Below, piece after piece: positions 54,846 through 63,238 of a stretch of 64,000 bases of DNA; position 1 is the first letter of the stretch, and each line of letters begins with the position of its first letter. The notes under the pieces are model-generated. The model did not search any database and had not been told where the DNA came from. It saw only the letters and a list, made by a program, of their open reading frames with translations. The stretch spans positions 62,001 to 126,000 of the forward strand of contig NZ_PVNB01000005.1 in assembly GCF_003001995.1 (NCBI RefSeq), given 5' to 3'. Source of the stretch: Orenia metallireducens (GTDB lineage Bacteria > Bacillota > Halanaerobiia > Halobacteroidales > Halobacteroidaceae). Position numbers and translations under genes: made by a program.

Positions 54846-55829
54846 TTACTCCTCTACCCCTAACATTCCCGATTTTGTATAACGCTCACCTTTAATCCCA
54901 TCAGCTAAGATAGTTTCAATCTCTTCTAATTCTTTAGCATCAAATTCAACATCAACGGCTTTTATGTTTTCCATTAAATACTTAATTCGTTTGGTACCGG
55001 GAATAGGTATAATATCTTCACCTCTTGATAGAACCCATGCCAGTGAGAGCTGTGCTGGCGTAATTTCTTTTCGTGTTGCTATATTTATCAGCTTTCTTAC
55101 AACTTTATTATTATGTTCAAGATTTTCACCTTGTAACCGAGGTAACATCCTTCTAAAATCTCCTTCTTGCTTTAGTAAATCTTGATTTAACTTTCCAGTT
55201 AGCAAGCCCCGACTTAATGGACTATATCCAACAAACCCTATACCCAATTCTCTTAAAGTAGGGAGTATCTCTTTTTCAATATGCCTTGTTGCAAGTGAAT
55301 ATTCTGATTGTACAGCAGTTAATGGATGGACACTATGGGCACGCCTAATAGTATCCACTGAAGCTTCTGAAATACCGATATATCTTACCTTACCTTCCTT
55401 AACTAAATCTGCCATTGCACCAATAGTCTCCTCAATAGGAGTATCATTATCCATTCTGTGTAGGTAATATAGATCAATCACCTCACGCTCTAATCTCTTT
55501 AGACTAGCCTCAGCAGCTTGCTTGATATATTCTGCTTTACCATTGATTTTACGCTCATATGCTCCAGGCTTTCTTATAATTCCAAATTTAGTAGCTACAA
55601 AAGCCTCACCACTCCATTCCTTTAGAACCTTTCCTAGCAATTTTTCATTTTCTCCATTACCATACATATCAGCAGTATCCAAAAAATCAACCCCAGATTC
55701 CAGTGCTGTAAGAATGGTATTACGAGAGTCTTCATAAGTGCTTTTCCCATAAAATTCGCTCATCCCCATACAACCCAATCCAATTGCTGAGACCTGCGGA
55801 CCATTTTTTCCTAATCGTCTTTTTTTCAT
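54846..55829 (-). CDS. Aldo/keto reductase
   Basis: A 327-residue NADPH-dependent AKR of the (alpha/beta)8 fold. The catalytic tetrad is visible: Asp in FLDTADMYG, Tyr in [10 protein letters not shown], Lys in VATKFG, His in YYLHRMD. The cofactor loop '[16 protein letters not shown]' is at the C-terminus. It reduces aldehydes. ATG start, SD AAAGGAG. It follows the CMD-type gene and the MerR regulator on the same strand (160-bp gap), which suggests an aldehyde-stress role. Confidence 0.94.
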   Translation of the reverse strand: MKKRRLGKNGPQVSAIGLGCMGMSEFYGKSTYEDSRNTILTALESGVDFLDTADMYGNGENEKLLGKVLKEWSGEAFVATKFGIIRKPGAYERKINGKAEYIKQAAEASLKRLEREVIDLYYLHRMDNDTPIEETIGAMADLVKEGKVRYIGISEASVDTIRRAHSVHPLTAVQSEYSLATRHIEKEILPTLRELGIGFVGYSPLSRGLLTGKLNQDLLKQEGDFRRMLPRLQGENLEHNNKVVRKLINIATRKEITPAQLSLAWVLSRGEDIIPIPGTKRIKYLMENIKAVDVEFDAKELEEIETILADGIKGERYTKSGMLGVEE

Positions 55830-55988
55830 CTTTTCATACTCCTTTACAAAATTTTATCAGTTCAACAACAAACCTTGTGGCTCGATACAACGTTAGTGTG
55901 AGTTTTTTATAAATTTATCTAATATCATATTTTCATTCAGTTATTTTAGAATTGAGAGATGTTTTAATTAAGTTACTTAAAAAAGTTA

Positions 55989-56789
55989 CTATTTCTTTCT
56001 CTGATTTAAAACTTCTTTTAAAATATTTGTTCCATTTATTGCTGATGGAAAGCCTGAATAAACAGTCATTAATAACATGATCTCTTTTATATCATCAACA
56101 CTTAAACCAATATTAAGCCCTCCATTAATATGAAATTTCAATTGAGATTGTGCATTACCTAAGGCTGTTAGTGCTGCAATTGTAGCAATTTGTCTATATT
56201 TTTTATCTAAATTATTTCTTGCAAAGATATCTGCATAACCATATTCAAGTATAAATTTAGTAAGACTTGGCGAAAAATCTTTATAAGCTTTCTCAAGTCT
56301 CTCCACTTGCATACTATCTAATTGTTCAAGCTCCTTTGCTCCAATTTCATATCTACTATTTGATGATGTTTCATTTACTGGACTATCCCCAATCAAATCA
56401 TTTTTTCCTTGCTTTTGACGTTCATTTAATACCTCTTTTAAAGCATTCATCCCATTAATACAACTTGGAAATCCAGAATATACAGACATCTGAAGTATTA
56501 TTTCTTTGATTTCATTAATAGAACACCCAACATTAAGTGCACCGTTAATATGAACCTTTAATTGAGGCTTTGCATTGCCCAAGGCTGTTAAAGCTGCCAC
56601 AACAGCAATTTCTTTTGATTTTAAGTCAAGTACATCTCTTGAATATACATCTCCAAAACAGTACTCAATTATATATTTTCCTAAATCAGGAGATATATCT
56701 TTTAAATTCTCCACTACCATTTCTCCTGCTTCTCCATCTATTTCAGATAATTTCTTATATCCTTTTTCGAATCTACTCTCTTCTATCAT
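55989..56789 (-). CDS. Carboxymuconolactone decarboxylase family protein, tandem-domain
   Basis: A 266-residue protein with two CMD domains at about 20-125 and 150-262. Both share 'EIAVVAALTALGNA-PQLKVHINGALNVG' and 'YSGFPSxINGxNxLKEVLN' patterns. The reactive CxxC of AhpD is absent; each half carries the His of the CMD group. Such proteins are induced with AdhR/NmlR-type MerR regulators. The start is ATG at 56789, 9 nt after SD GGAGG inside the merR end; the genes overlap by 17 bp. Confidence 0.9.
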   Translation of the reverse strand: MIEESRFEKGYKKLSEIDGEAGEMVVENLKDISPDLGKYIIEYCFGDVYSRDVLDLKSKEIAVVAALTALGNAKPQLKVHINGALNVGCSINEIKEIILQMSVYSGFPSCINGMNALKEVLNERQKQGKNDLIGDSPVNETSSNSRYEIGAKELEQLDSMQVERLEKAYKDFSPSLTKFILEYGYADIFARNNLDKKYRQIATIAALTALGNAQSQLKFHINGGLNIGLSVDDIKEIMLLMTVYSGFPSAINGTNILKEVLNQRKK

Positions 56790-57156
56790 TAAAGTCTTCC
56801 TCCATTTCCTTATAAATTTCAATCTTATCCTTAACATATTCTTGAGTTTCTAAGAGCACCTTAATTTCATCCTCTATTAAGTTCAAATGTTCTTTTAATA
56901 TAGTTCTTCTCTGGCTAATAGTTGTATCTCCCAAATTCTTCAATTCAGCATATTCTTTCATTTTACTTATTTTCATTCCAGTAGCTTTCAGTCTCTTTAA
57001 AAACTCTATCCATCTTAAATCTTTTTCACTATAAATTCTATTTCCCGAATCATTCCTCTTTACATCTTTAATTAATCCAATATTTTCATAATATCTAAGA
57101 GTATGAGGCTTTAATTTAATCAGTTTTGCTACTTCACCTATTTCCAATTCTTTCAT
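56773..57156 (-). CDS. MerR family transcriptional regulator (AdhR/NmlR-like)
   Basis: A 127-residue MerR regulator. The winged helix spans 1-70 (EIGEVAKLIKLKPHTLRYYENIGLI; 'RNDSGNRIYSEKDLRWIEFL'). A coiled-coil dimer helix follows (about 78-112) and there is no large effector domain. The family has a conserved Cys in some members; I see none here. I chose ATG 57156, where SD GGGAGG lies 7 nt upstream. It heads the operon MerR-CMD, with the aldo/keto reductase next. The promoter has a 19-bp spacer with the dyad ACTTAAAGTATACTTTAAGT, as in MerR-activated genes. Confidence 0.93.
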   Translation of the reverse strand: MKELEIGEVAKLIKLKPHTLRYYENIGLIKDVKRNDSGNRIYSEKDLRWIEFLKRLKATGMKISKMKEYAELKNLGDTTISQRRTILKEHLNLIEDEIKVLLETQEYVKDKIEIYKEMEEDFNDRRE

Positions 57157-57178
57157 TAAGACACCTCCCAATGCTAAG

Positions 57179-57209
57179 AGTGTATCACTTAAAGTATACT
57201 TTAAGTCAA
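57179..57209 (-). promoter_or_regulatory. MerR-type promoter with 19-bp spacer and dyad operator
   Basis: On the minus strand TTGACT (57209-57204), a 19-bp spacer, TACACT (57184-57179). A 20-bp perfect palindrome ACTTAAAGTATACTTTAAGT (57187-57206) covers the spacer. The overlong spacer and central dyad are diagnostic of MerR-family activation by DNA untwisting. Confidence 0.85.
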
Positions 57210-57276
57210 TATTAATTTATAATTTTATCAATTAAATTATAAATCAAAAATATATACTACTTATTCTCTTAACCTT

Positions 57277-58059
57277 TTATTTAATTATTTCAGCTAAACT
57301 AATCTCTGGATGATGATACCTACTCTTATTAAGAGTATTATTTCCTAGATTTATTGCACTTTGTGGACACCAATGAAAACAAGCCAGACATCCCTCACAG
57401 TTGTTACCCCATTCTACCTCTTGTTCTTCTAAAGTAATATTCTCTGTTGGACATATCTTCTTACAGATACCACATCTTCTACACTGCTTTGTTGTCCAGA
57501 AATGATTCTGAGGCTTATAGATTTTATAAACAGCTAGTTGATAAATTAATCCTTTAATGCTATCTTTTAAAGAAAAATCCCCCTCAATAGCTGCTTTTCT
57601 CTTCTCTTGAATATCTTTTATCATTTCCCTTATAATTACTTTAGAATTGTTAATCCTTAATATCTGCTCCTCTCTAGAATTTGTATTATCTTGAATCACT
57701 ACTGAATTTCCTGGCATAACTAAGGTATATCCTAAATCAAGGTTCTGACCTTTCTCTTTTAGTAGCTTATCAATAGTAGCAAGAGTATAACCAGGCTCCC
57801 GATTATTAGTTGCAATAGAGAATATGTATGGATTACTATTAAAATTTACTTTCTTTATAAACTCTCTGACTATTTTAGGAGCATCTAAACAATATACAGG
57901 AAATATCAAGCCAACCATCTCACTATCGATATCATAGCTCTCTTTTTTAACTACCTCTGCAATTGATATCAGCTCACAGTTTTCTAACTTATTTGCTATC
58001 TCTTTGCTAACAGCTAACGAATTACCTGTAGCTGAAAAGTAAAACAAACTATTTTTCAT
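57277..58059 (-). CDS. EFR1-type ferredoxin flavoprotein
   Basis: A 260-residue protein with an N-terminal flavodoxin domain (SLFYFSATGNSLAVSKEIAN, phosphate loop TGNS) at about 1-160 and two C-terminal 4Fe-4S motifs, CRRCGICKKICP and CEGCLACFHWCP. It moves electrons in anaerobes; the partner is not known. It lies 42 bp after the upstream flavodoxin-like gene (58102) and is probably cotranscribed. ATG start, SD TAGGAGG. Confidence 0.9.
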   Translation of the reverse strand: MKNSLFYFSATGNSLAVSKEIANKLENCELISIAEVVKKESYDIDSEMVGLIFPVYCLDAPKIVREFIKKVNFNSNPYIFSIATNNREPGYTLATIDKLLKEKGQNLDLGYTLVMPGNSVVIQDNTNSREEQILRINNSKVIIREMIKDIQEKRKAAIEGDFSLKDSIKGLIYQLAVYKIYKPQNHFWTTKQCRRCGICKKICPTENITLEEQEVEWGNNCEGCLACFHWCPQSAINLGNNTLNKSRYHHPEISLAEIIK

Positions 58060-58101
58060 TTTAGCCTCCTAATATAAGTTTTTAAATCAATTATTTTCTG
58101 C

Positions 58102-58782
58102 CTAGATTATCTCTTTATCTTTCCAAATATCTAAGACACCTTGATACTCATCTCTTCTTTTTAAAAATCTAGGCTTCCAAATCAATGGGAGTAAAAGTAC
58201 TTTCGTGAAGATAAACTCAAAAATACTTCTACTTTTTCTCCCTTTAACTACCTGATAGAAACTTTCTACCTTCTTTTCTAATTTTGAAAGAAATTTTTTA
58301 TCAGCAAAAGGATCTTCGTTAAATTTTAATCTCTTTAAAATACTACCACTTCTTATTGCACCAGAGACAAGAAAGAATTTCTTAATTGCATTAAGTGCTT
58401 TACTTCCTTCAGCTATCTCATATGTAGTAACTGAAAAACCATATTTATTGTAAAGGGATTGTTCTACAATAAAGTGTCCACGATCCCAAAAAGACTTTAG
58501 TCTCCCCGTCACATAACTTCCAAAGGTGGAACTTCCCATAATAATCCCATCAGCTCTTTTGATCTGTTCTGATAATTTTTCAATATCATCAGAAGTTATA
58601 GAACATTTTCCAGTTCTATAACAGACTCTACATCCAGTACAATACTCAAGTTGATAATCAACTAAATCATAATAATTGATCTCTACCTCATCTTTTTGAG
58701 TTAAAATCTCAGAAATTTTACCCAATATCTTTGCTGTTGCACCATCTTTTCTAGTACTTCCATTTACAATAGCTATTTTCAT
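58102..58782 (-). CDS. NADPH-dependent FMN reductase/flavodoxin-family protein
   Basis: A 226-residue flavodoxin-like oxidoreductase. The FMN loop is NGSTRKDGATAKI. The cysteines in YCTGCRVCYRTGKC are as in iron-sulfur flavoproteins. 'MGSSTFGSYVTGRLKSFWDR' is the conserved flavin side. The last 50 residues have a hydrophobic, basic stretch (FIFTKVLLLPLIWKPRFL) possibly associated with the membrane. ATG start, SD AAGGGAAGAG. Upstream sites TTAACTAA suggest control by the MarR gene at 59139. Confidence 0.9.
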   Translation of the reverse strand: MKIAIVNGSTRKDGATAKILGKISEILTQKDEVEINYYDLVDYQLEYCTGCRVCYRTGKCSITSDDIEKLSEQIKRADGIIMGSSTFGSYVTGRLKSFWDRGHFIVEQSLYNKYGFSVTTYEIAEGSKALNAIKKFFLVSGAIRSGSILKRLKFNEDPFADKKFLSKLEKKVESFYQVVKGRKSRSIFEFIFTKVLLLPLIWKPRFLKRRDEYQGVLDIWKDKEII

Positions 58783-59138
58783 TACTCTTCCCTTTCTTAA
58801 AGTAAACTGTTTTTGTAATTAACTAACTCACCCTATTAACATGTTTATTAGATTGATATTTTTAATAGGGAAACTTGGACATCACTAATATCTATTAATG
58901 ATTATATTGGGACAGTTTAGTAATTAGTGACGAGTAACAGGTAACGAGTAAAAACCTCCTCTCTTCACTTGTTACACATCACTCGTTACTGTCATAATAT
59001 CTACCTAATATATTAATTTCCAAATATCACAAAACTTTAAAACATAATTTTAATTAGTTAATTAAGTGAACTAACTTTATAGACAAAATATATAGGTTAA
59101 CCTATATATTTCTCCATAAAATAATTATATATACATAT
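58783..59138. other. 356-bp intergenic region with inverted repeats and MarR-like half sites
   Basis: TTAACTAA (58819-58826) and TTAGTTAA (59054-59061) share a word with the marR upstream palindrome at 59603-59614. Repeats of GTAACGAGT/ACTCGTTAC form a degenerate inverted element at about 58925-58993. A 24-bp perfect palindrome AATATATAGGTT/AACCTATATATT is at 59087-59110, 29 bp after the marR stop. No ORF. Confidence 0.5.
59087..59110. repeat. 24-bp perfect palindrome after marR
   Basis: AATATATAGGTT followed by AACCTATATATT. It has no clear U-tract beyond its own T-rich arm. It could be the terminator of marR or an operator of the flavoprotein operon. Confidence 0.5.
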
Positions 59139-59567
59139 CTATTTTCCTCCTGAAATAATCTTCTCAGAAAGTTCAATAAAGCTATCTACTTCATCTTCAC
59201 TCAAAGAATCCATTACATGATCAACAAAATTTAGATAACCCTGCTGGTAGGCATAAGAAATCTTCTCCCCTTCTTTAGTAAGGTGGATAAAATAAACACG
59301 CCTATCTTTCACAGACCGGCTCTTATATACTATATCTTGAGAGATTAATTTATTGATAATAGCCGTTACTGCCGGCTTACTTAAATCTAATGCTTCAGCC
59401 AATTCAGTATATGTAGGATTTTTGAGCTTATCTATCACATTTATATACTCAAAAAATTTTAAAGAAAGATCTCCACCCTTTGTTCCTTTGAACTCATTTT
59501 GTTTAAATTTCATTAGTATAGTTGCTAAACCTTCTGTTACTTTTAATATTTTATTTCCTTTATCCAT
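59139..59567 (-). CDS. MarR family transcriptional regulator
   Basis: A 142-residue MarR protein with the winged helix 'YTELAEALDLSKPAVTAIINKLISQDIVYKSRSVKDRR'. Dimerisation helices flank it. The ligand is unknown. ATG start, no strong SD (AGGAG about 19 nt upstream overlaps the preceding TTTTAGTC stretch); TTTAGT lies closer. A perfect TTAGTTAACTAA palindrome (59603-59614) lies 36 bp upstream of the start. The downstream flavoproteins carry related sites, so this regulator probably controls them and itself. Confidence 0.9.
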   Translation of the reverse strand: MDKGNKILKVTEGLATILMKFKQNEFKGTKGGDLSLKFFEYINVIDKLKNPTYTELAEALDLSKPAVTAIINKLISQDIVYKSRSVKDRRVYFIHLTKEGEKISYAYQQGYLNFVDHVMDSLSEDEVDSFIELSEKIISGGK

Positions 59568-59602
59568 AGCTTTGACTAAAACTCCTTTTGAATATAGTTA
59601 AT

Positions 59603-59614
59603 TTAGTTAACTAA
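59603..59614. promoter_or_regulatory. MarR operator candidate
   Basis: TTAGTTAACTAA, perfect 12-bp palindrome. A minus-strand -10 TATAAT lies at about 59619-59624, so the operator falls at the transcription start. Confidence 0.6.
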
Positions 59615-59713
59615 TTGTATTATAATTAAGAATATTAAAGGTGTCAATGATAATATCAATAAAAATCTAAATTAATCTTATCAATTAATTGAATATAAGC
59701 TCAGGTAAAAAAG

Positions 59714-59737
59714 ACTAACCACTGAAATCTGGTTAGC
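59714..59737 (-). terminator. Terminator of the azlCD-DUF3024 operon
   Basis: On the minus strand CTAACCA-GATTTCAG-TGGTTAG is followed by TCTTTTTT. It lies about 25 bp after the DUF3024 gene. Confidence 0.85.
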
Positions 59738-59762
59738 CCTCAAAATCAATATTTACTTTTTA

Positions 59763-60104
59763 CTATCCCCAAAATATACAAAGGGGGTCTTTCTCTACTT
59801 CCTCTAACAGAACTTCAAAGTTAGAATTTGGCTTTACATCTTCATATCTATACCATCTTCCTGTATGCCTCCACCAATATAGCGACCACTTATTATCATC
59901 TTGGTTATATCTAAATTGAGCAATATTTGTTTTTATCCATTCCTCACCTTGATAGCTTTTTCGCTCCTCAAATAAAGTTACACTATTACCTCTTATCCCA
60001 TATCCTAACTTAATTTTATTTCTAACATGCATTGGGATACGATTCTCACAATAATCCCCTAATAGTTTCTCTACCCTTCTTCTTATCAATTCATTTAATA
60101 CCAC
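59763..60104 (-). CDS. DUF3024 family protein
   Basis: A 113-residue protein of the DUF3024 family, function unknown. The family signature is visible: 'AQFRYNQDDNKWSLYWWR', 'GRWYRYEDVKP' and the C-terminal 'EEVEKDPLCIFWG'. It lies 13 bp after azlD and is cotranscribed. ATG start, SD GAGGGGG 8 nt upstream. Confidence 0.85.
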   Translation of the reverse strand: MVLNELIRRRVEKLLGDYCENRIPMHVRNKIKLGYGIRGNSVTLFEERKSYQGEEWIKTNIAQFRYNQDDNKWSLYWWRHTGRWYRYEDVKPNSNFEVLLEEVEKDPLCIFWG

Positions 60105-60117
60105 TATAATCCCCCTC

Positions 60118-60423
60118 TCAAAAAGATAAATTTAAAATATAAACCACTAATATAGTTCCACCTACCACAATAATCATATTCTGCTTCTTTATAATCAAAA
60201 CAGTAGCACATATTCCTCCTAAGACTGCTGTAAGGATAGATTCTGTTGAATATAGTATCTCTGGAAATAAGAGTGCTCCTAAGGCTGCATAGGGTATATA
60301 TTCTAAAAAAGAACGTAAAAATTTTGATGGTTCTTTACCTCTATATAATAACAAAGGAATAACCCTTGCTAAATAAGTTACTACTCCAGTAAGTAAGATC
60401 ATAACAATTGCTCTATTCATCAT
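60118..60423 (-). CDS. azlD: AzlD-type branched-chain amino acid exporter subunit
   Basis: A 101-residue protein with four membrane segments and the AzlD motif 'TYLARVIPLLLYRG' and 'YIPYAALGALLFPE'. With AzlC it exports branched-chain amino acids (and azaleucine). It overlaps azlC by 11 bp, so the two are translationally coupled. ATG start. Confidence 0.93.
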   Translation of the reverse strand: MMNRAIVMILLTGVVTYLARVIPLLLYRGKEPSKFLRSFLEYIPYAALGALLFPEILYSTESILTAVLGGICATVLIIKKQNMIIVVGGTILVVYILNLSF

Positions 60424-61141
60424 TATCTTCTTCCTCCATCGGTAAAAAGATTGCCCCCATTAGAGATGCAAACATGATAGTAATAATTATTCTCCAATTT
60501 CCAATAAAATCATTTAAAGCTGGAATCCAATAAATAATCGAGCTAATAAGCATTGCTAACCCTGCTACTATCGCTATCTTCAACGAGTTGATAATAGGAG
60601 GAACCAGTAGCCCTAAAAACATGATATAGATTGCAATTCCAATACTATTTATAATAGATGCTGGCAATATATCTGCTATCATCACTCCAGTTAATGTTCC
60701 TAAAACCCAGCCACTATAAGAGATAAGCTGTGCTCCAAAGGTAAAGGATGTCTCTAACTTCTCTTTGGTCATAGAGACGACAAAGACCTCATCGGTAACC
60801 CCAAAAGCTAATAAGGGCTTCTCTTTATCAGATAATACGCCCTTTAATTTATTGGCAAAGCAGAAGGACATCAGTAGATATCTGGCATTGATCATAAAGG
60901 TAGTTAAGACAATATTTCCAATTCCAATCCCTTGAGCCAACATCTTGACTCCAATAAATTGGGTTGCACCAGTAAAGTTAGTCAGTGACATCAAGACTGC
61001 TAAAAAGCCAGGTAATCCTGTCGCTTTGGCAATCAAACCAAAGGTAAGGGATATGGGGAAATACCCCATAAAGATTGGTATCCCTGCTTTAATTCCATCT
61101 TTAAATTCTTCTTTATCCTCTAAATAAATACTCTGTTCCAT
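60413..61141 (-). CDS. azlC: AzlC-type branched-chain amino acid permease
   Basis: A 242-residue membrane protein of about seven segments. AzlC hallmarks: 'GIPIFMGYFPISLTFGLIAK', 'NFTGATQFIGVKMLAQG', 'NARYLLMSFCFANKLKG' and 'FGVTDEVFVVSM'. Partner of AzlD. ATG start, SD GGAGGTAGAGA. Confidence 0.94.
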   Translation of the reverse strand: MEQSIYLEDKEEFKDGIKAGIPIFMGYFPISLTFGLIAKATGLPGFLAVLMSLTNFTGATQFIGVKMLAQGIGIGNIVLTTFMINARYLLMSFCFANKLKGVLSDKEKPLLAFGVTDEVFVVSMTKEKLETSFTFGAQLISYSGWVLGTLTGVMIADILPASIINSIGIAIYIMFLGLLVPPIINSLKIAIVAGLAMLISSIIYWIPALNDFIGNWRIIITIMFASLMGAIFLPMEEEDNDE

Positions 61142-61532
61142 TCTCTACCTCCTTACTAAATATCTTTACATTATATAATATTATTAGGATATTTTTCAAC
61201 TAGAAGTCACTCTATACCAGCTCATATAATCTGAAAGATGAGTTTAATCTAATTATAAATCTAACTAAATCTAGCATTTGACATAATAAATAGTAATATA
61301 TATAATTAACACTAAATTAACATAATTATAATTTCTTTATTTAACTTACATTAAATTAGCACTAACTATAGCTATTAGTCTATAAGTCTTTAATTACTTA
61401 TTTATCTTTAAATTAGTCTTATTTTATGGCTAATTATCTTTTTTCATCTTCAGATATAACCTTTTAATTTGATAAATTTAGCAATTTAAATTAAAATGTA
61501 GGAAAGATAACATTTTTAAGGAGGAGAGAGAA
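61142..61532. other. 391-bp divergent intergenic region
   Basis: AT-rich. A plus-strand promoter TTGATA (61469-61474), 17 bp, TAAAAT (61492-61497) precedes the solute-binding-protein gene. No operator or RNA structure is apparent; the azlC promoter must be near 61150-61250. Confidence 0.5.
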
Positions 61533-63119
61533 TTGAGAAAAAAACTAACATTAGTATTAGTTACTCTATTAGCATTATTTCTGTTGGTAGGATGTTCAAC
61601 TCAACAAGAAGCAGCAGTTCAAAAAGAAGGTCAAACAAGTCAGAATAATACAGAAACTCTTAAGATAGGAATTGCCAAAGAGCCAGCAAATCTAAACCCT
61701 GTACTAATCTCTGGGCTTTATGGAGAAAGCTTAGCTGGTAATATCTTTGACACTCTGGTCTCTTTTAAAGAAAACTCAGCAAAAGCTAGTCCTGCTTTAG
61801 CTGAAAGTTGGGAAATTAACAAAGCTGGAACAGAGTATACCTTTTATTTAAGAAAGGGAGTTAACTTTCATAATGGTGATAAGTTAACTGCCGATGATGT
61901 TAAATTTACTCTAGAGGCCATTATGAATCCAGAGAATGCATCACCAAGTAAAGAATTCTTTGAACCTGTTAAAATGATAGAAGTTATAGATGATTATACT
62001 GTTAAAATCACTTTGAAGAATCCATATTCACCCTTTATGATGGCACTAGGTAATCCTACTGCTGGAATTATACCTAAAAAGGTCGTTGAAAAGATTGGGA
62101 TGGATGAATTTGATCGTAATCCAATTGGAACAGGTCCTTTCAAATTTGCAGAATGGATTCCTGATGACCATATTAAATTAGTTAAGAATAAAGACTATTT
62201 TCTAGCTGAACCAAACTTAGATGAAGTAATCTATCGACCGATCCCTAAAGCTGAAGTTATGGCAGCAGAGATCCAAGCTGGGGGAATTGATATAGCAAGT
62301 GATCTACTACCACAAGATATCAAGAAATTATCTCAAGATGATTCCTTAGTAGTCAAGACTGTATCAGGTTTATCTTTAAAATATGTTGGATTTTCAGCTC
62401 AGATAAAGCCATTCTCAGATGTGAGATTTAGAAAAGCAGTCTATTATGCTGTCCCAATTGATGATGTAGTACAAGGAATCTTTGGAGACACTGGAGATAG
62501 AGCTTATTCTTGGATTCCACCTTCAGTCTTTCCTGATGACAACGAGTATATGAAAGCACATGCTCTTAAGCAGAATGAAGATAAAGCTAAAGAGTTATTT
62601 GCTCAACTAAAGGCAGAGGGAATTTTAAAGGATGGATTTGAATTCTCTATCTATTCACCACAAGATCCTTATCGAAAGAAAGTAGCTACAGCAATTGCTA
62701 CCGAGCTTAAAAGTTATGGTCTCAATGCCAAAGTAGAGGCATTAGAATGGGGAACTTTATTACCGCTCTTAAAGAAGGGAAAAGCAGGAATCTATATTAT
62801 GGGATGGGGTTCTGTTCCTGACCCAGATAGATGGACATATAAGATCTTCCATACAGGATCAGCAATGAACTTCTCCAAATATAGTAATAAAGTAGTAGAT
62901 CAAGCCTTAGAACAAGGAAGAAGACTAGTAGGTAGTGACAAGAGAGGAACAGAATATAAGAAAGCTATGAGAAAAGCCTTAGTCAAAGATTATATTCACA
63001 TTCCATTAGCCTTTACTAATGTCACAACAGTAATGAATAAGAATGTTGAAGGTTTTGAACCTTCTCCACAAGGATACTTCCACCTAGTAACTGATAAAAG
63101 AAATGTAACAATCAAATAG
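61533..63119 (+). CDS. Peptide/nickel-type ABC transporter solute-binding lipoprotein
   Basis: A 528-residue SBP family 5 protein (DppA/OppA/NikA type). Lipobox LFLLVGC (Cys 20). The family signature 'AESWEINKAGTEYTFYLRKGVNFHNGDKLTADDV' is present, with 'NPIGTGPFKFAEW', 'FRKAVYYAV' and 'WGSVPDPDRW'. The ligand is probably an oligopeptide, but could be nickel or a sugar. TTG start, 8 nt after SD AAGGAGG. The permease gene follows after 119 bp with a hairpin between. Unlike MalE it is a lipoprotein. Confidence 0.94.
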   Translation: MRKKLTLVLVTLLALFLLVGCSTQQEAAVQKEGQTSQNNTETLKIGIAKEPANLNPVLISGLYGESLAGNIFDTLVSFKENSAKASPALAESWEINKAGTEYTFYLRKGVNFHNGDKLTADDVKFTLEAIMNPENASPSKEFFEPVKMIEVIDDYTVKITLKNPYSPFMMALGNPTAGIIPKKVVEKIGMDEFDRNPIGTGPFKFAEWIPDDHIKLVKNKDYFLAEPNLDEVIYRPIPKAEVMAAEIQAGGIDIASDLLPQDIKKLSQDDSLVVKTVSGLSLKYVGFSAQIKPFSDVRFRKAVYYAVPIDDVVQGIFGDTGDRAYSWIPPSVFPDDNEYMKAHALKQNEDKAKELFAQLKAEGILKDGFEFSIYSPQDPYRKKVATAIATELKSYGLNAKVEALEWGTLLPLLKKGKAGIYIMGWGSVPDPDRWTYKIFHTGSAMNFSKYSNKVVDQALEQGRRLVGSDKRGTEYKKAMRKALVKDYIHIPLAFTNVTTVMNKNVEGFEPSPQGYFHLVTDKRNVTIK

Positions 63120-63171
63120 ATTAAAGTAATAATTAGTCAAGGGTGATAAAATAAAAGACCTGTAAAAACTG

Positions 63172-63203
63172 GTGGTAAGTAACTATTAATAGTTGCTTAC
63201 CAC
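63172..63203 (+). other. Hairpin between solute-binding protein and permease genes
   Basis: GTGGTAAG-T-AACTATT pairs with AATAGTT-G-CTTACCAC, a 16-bp stem without loop and with one T-G wobble. No U-tract follows. As at malE-malF it probably stabilises the upstream mRNA. Confidence 0.65.
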
Positions 63204-63238
63204 TTAATTACTCATGCTAATTAAAGGAGATGCAAATT

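Noticed and set aside
56570-56853. Plus-strand frames opposite the CMD and merR genes.
   Set aside because: Both minus-strand genes have clear family motifs, and the opposite frames lack SD and similarity.
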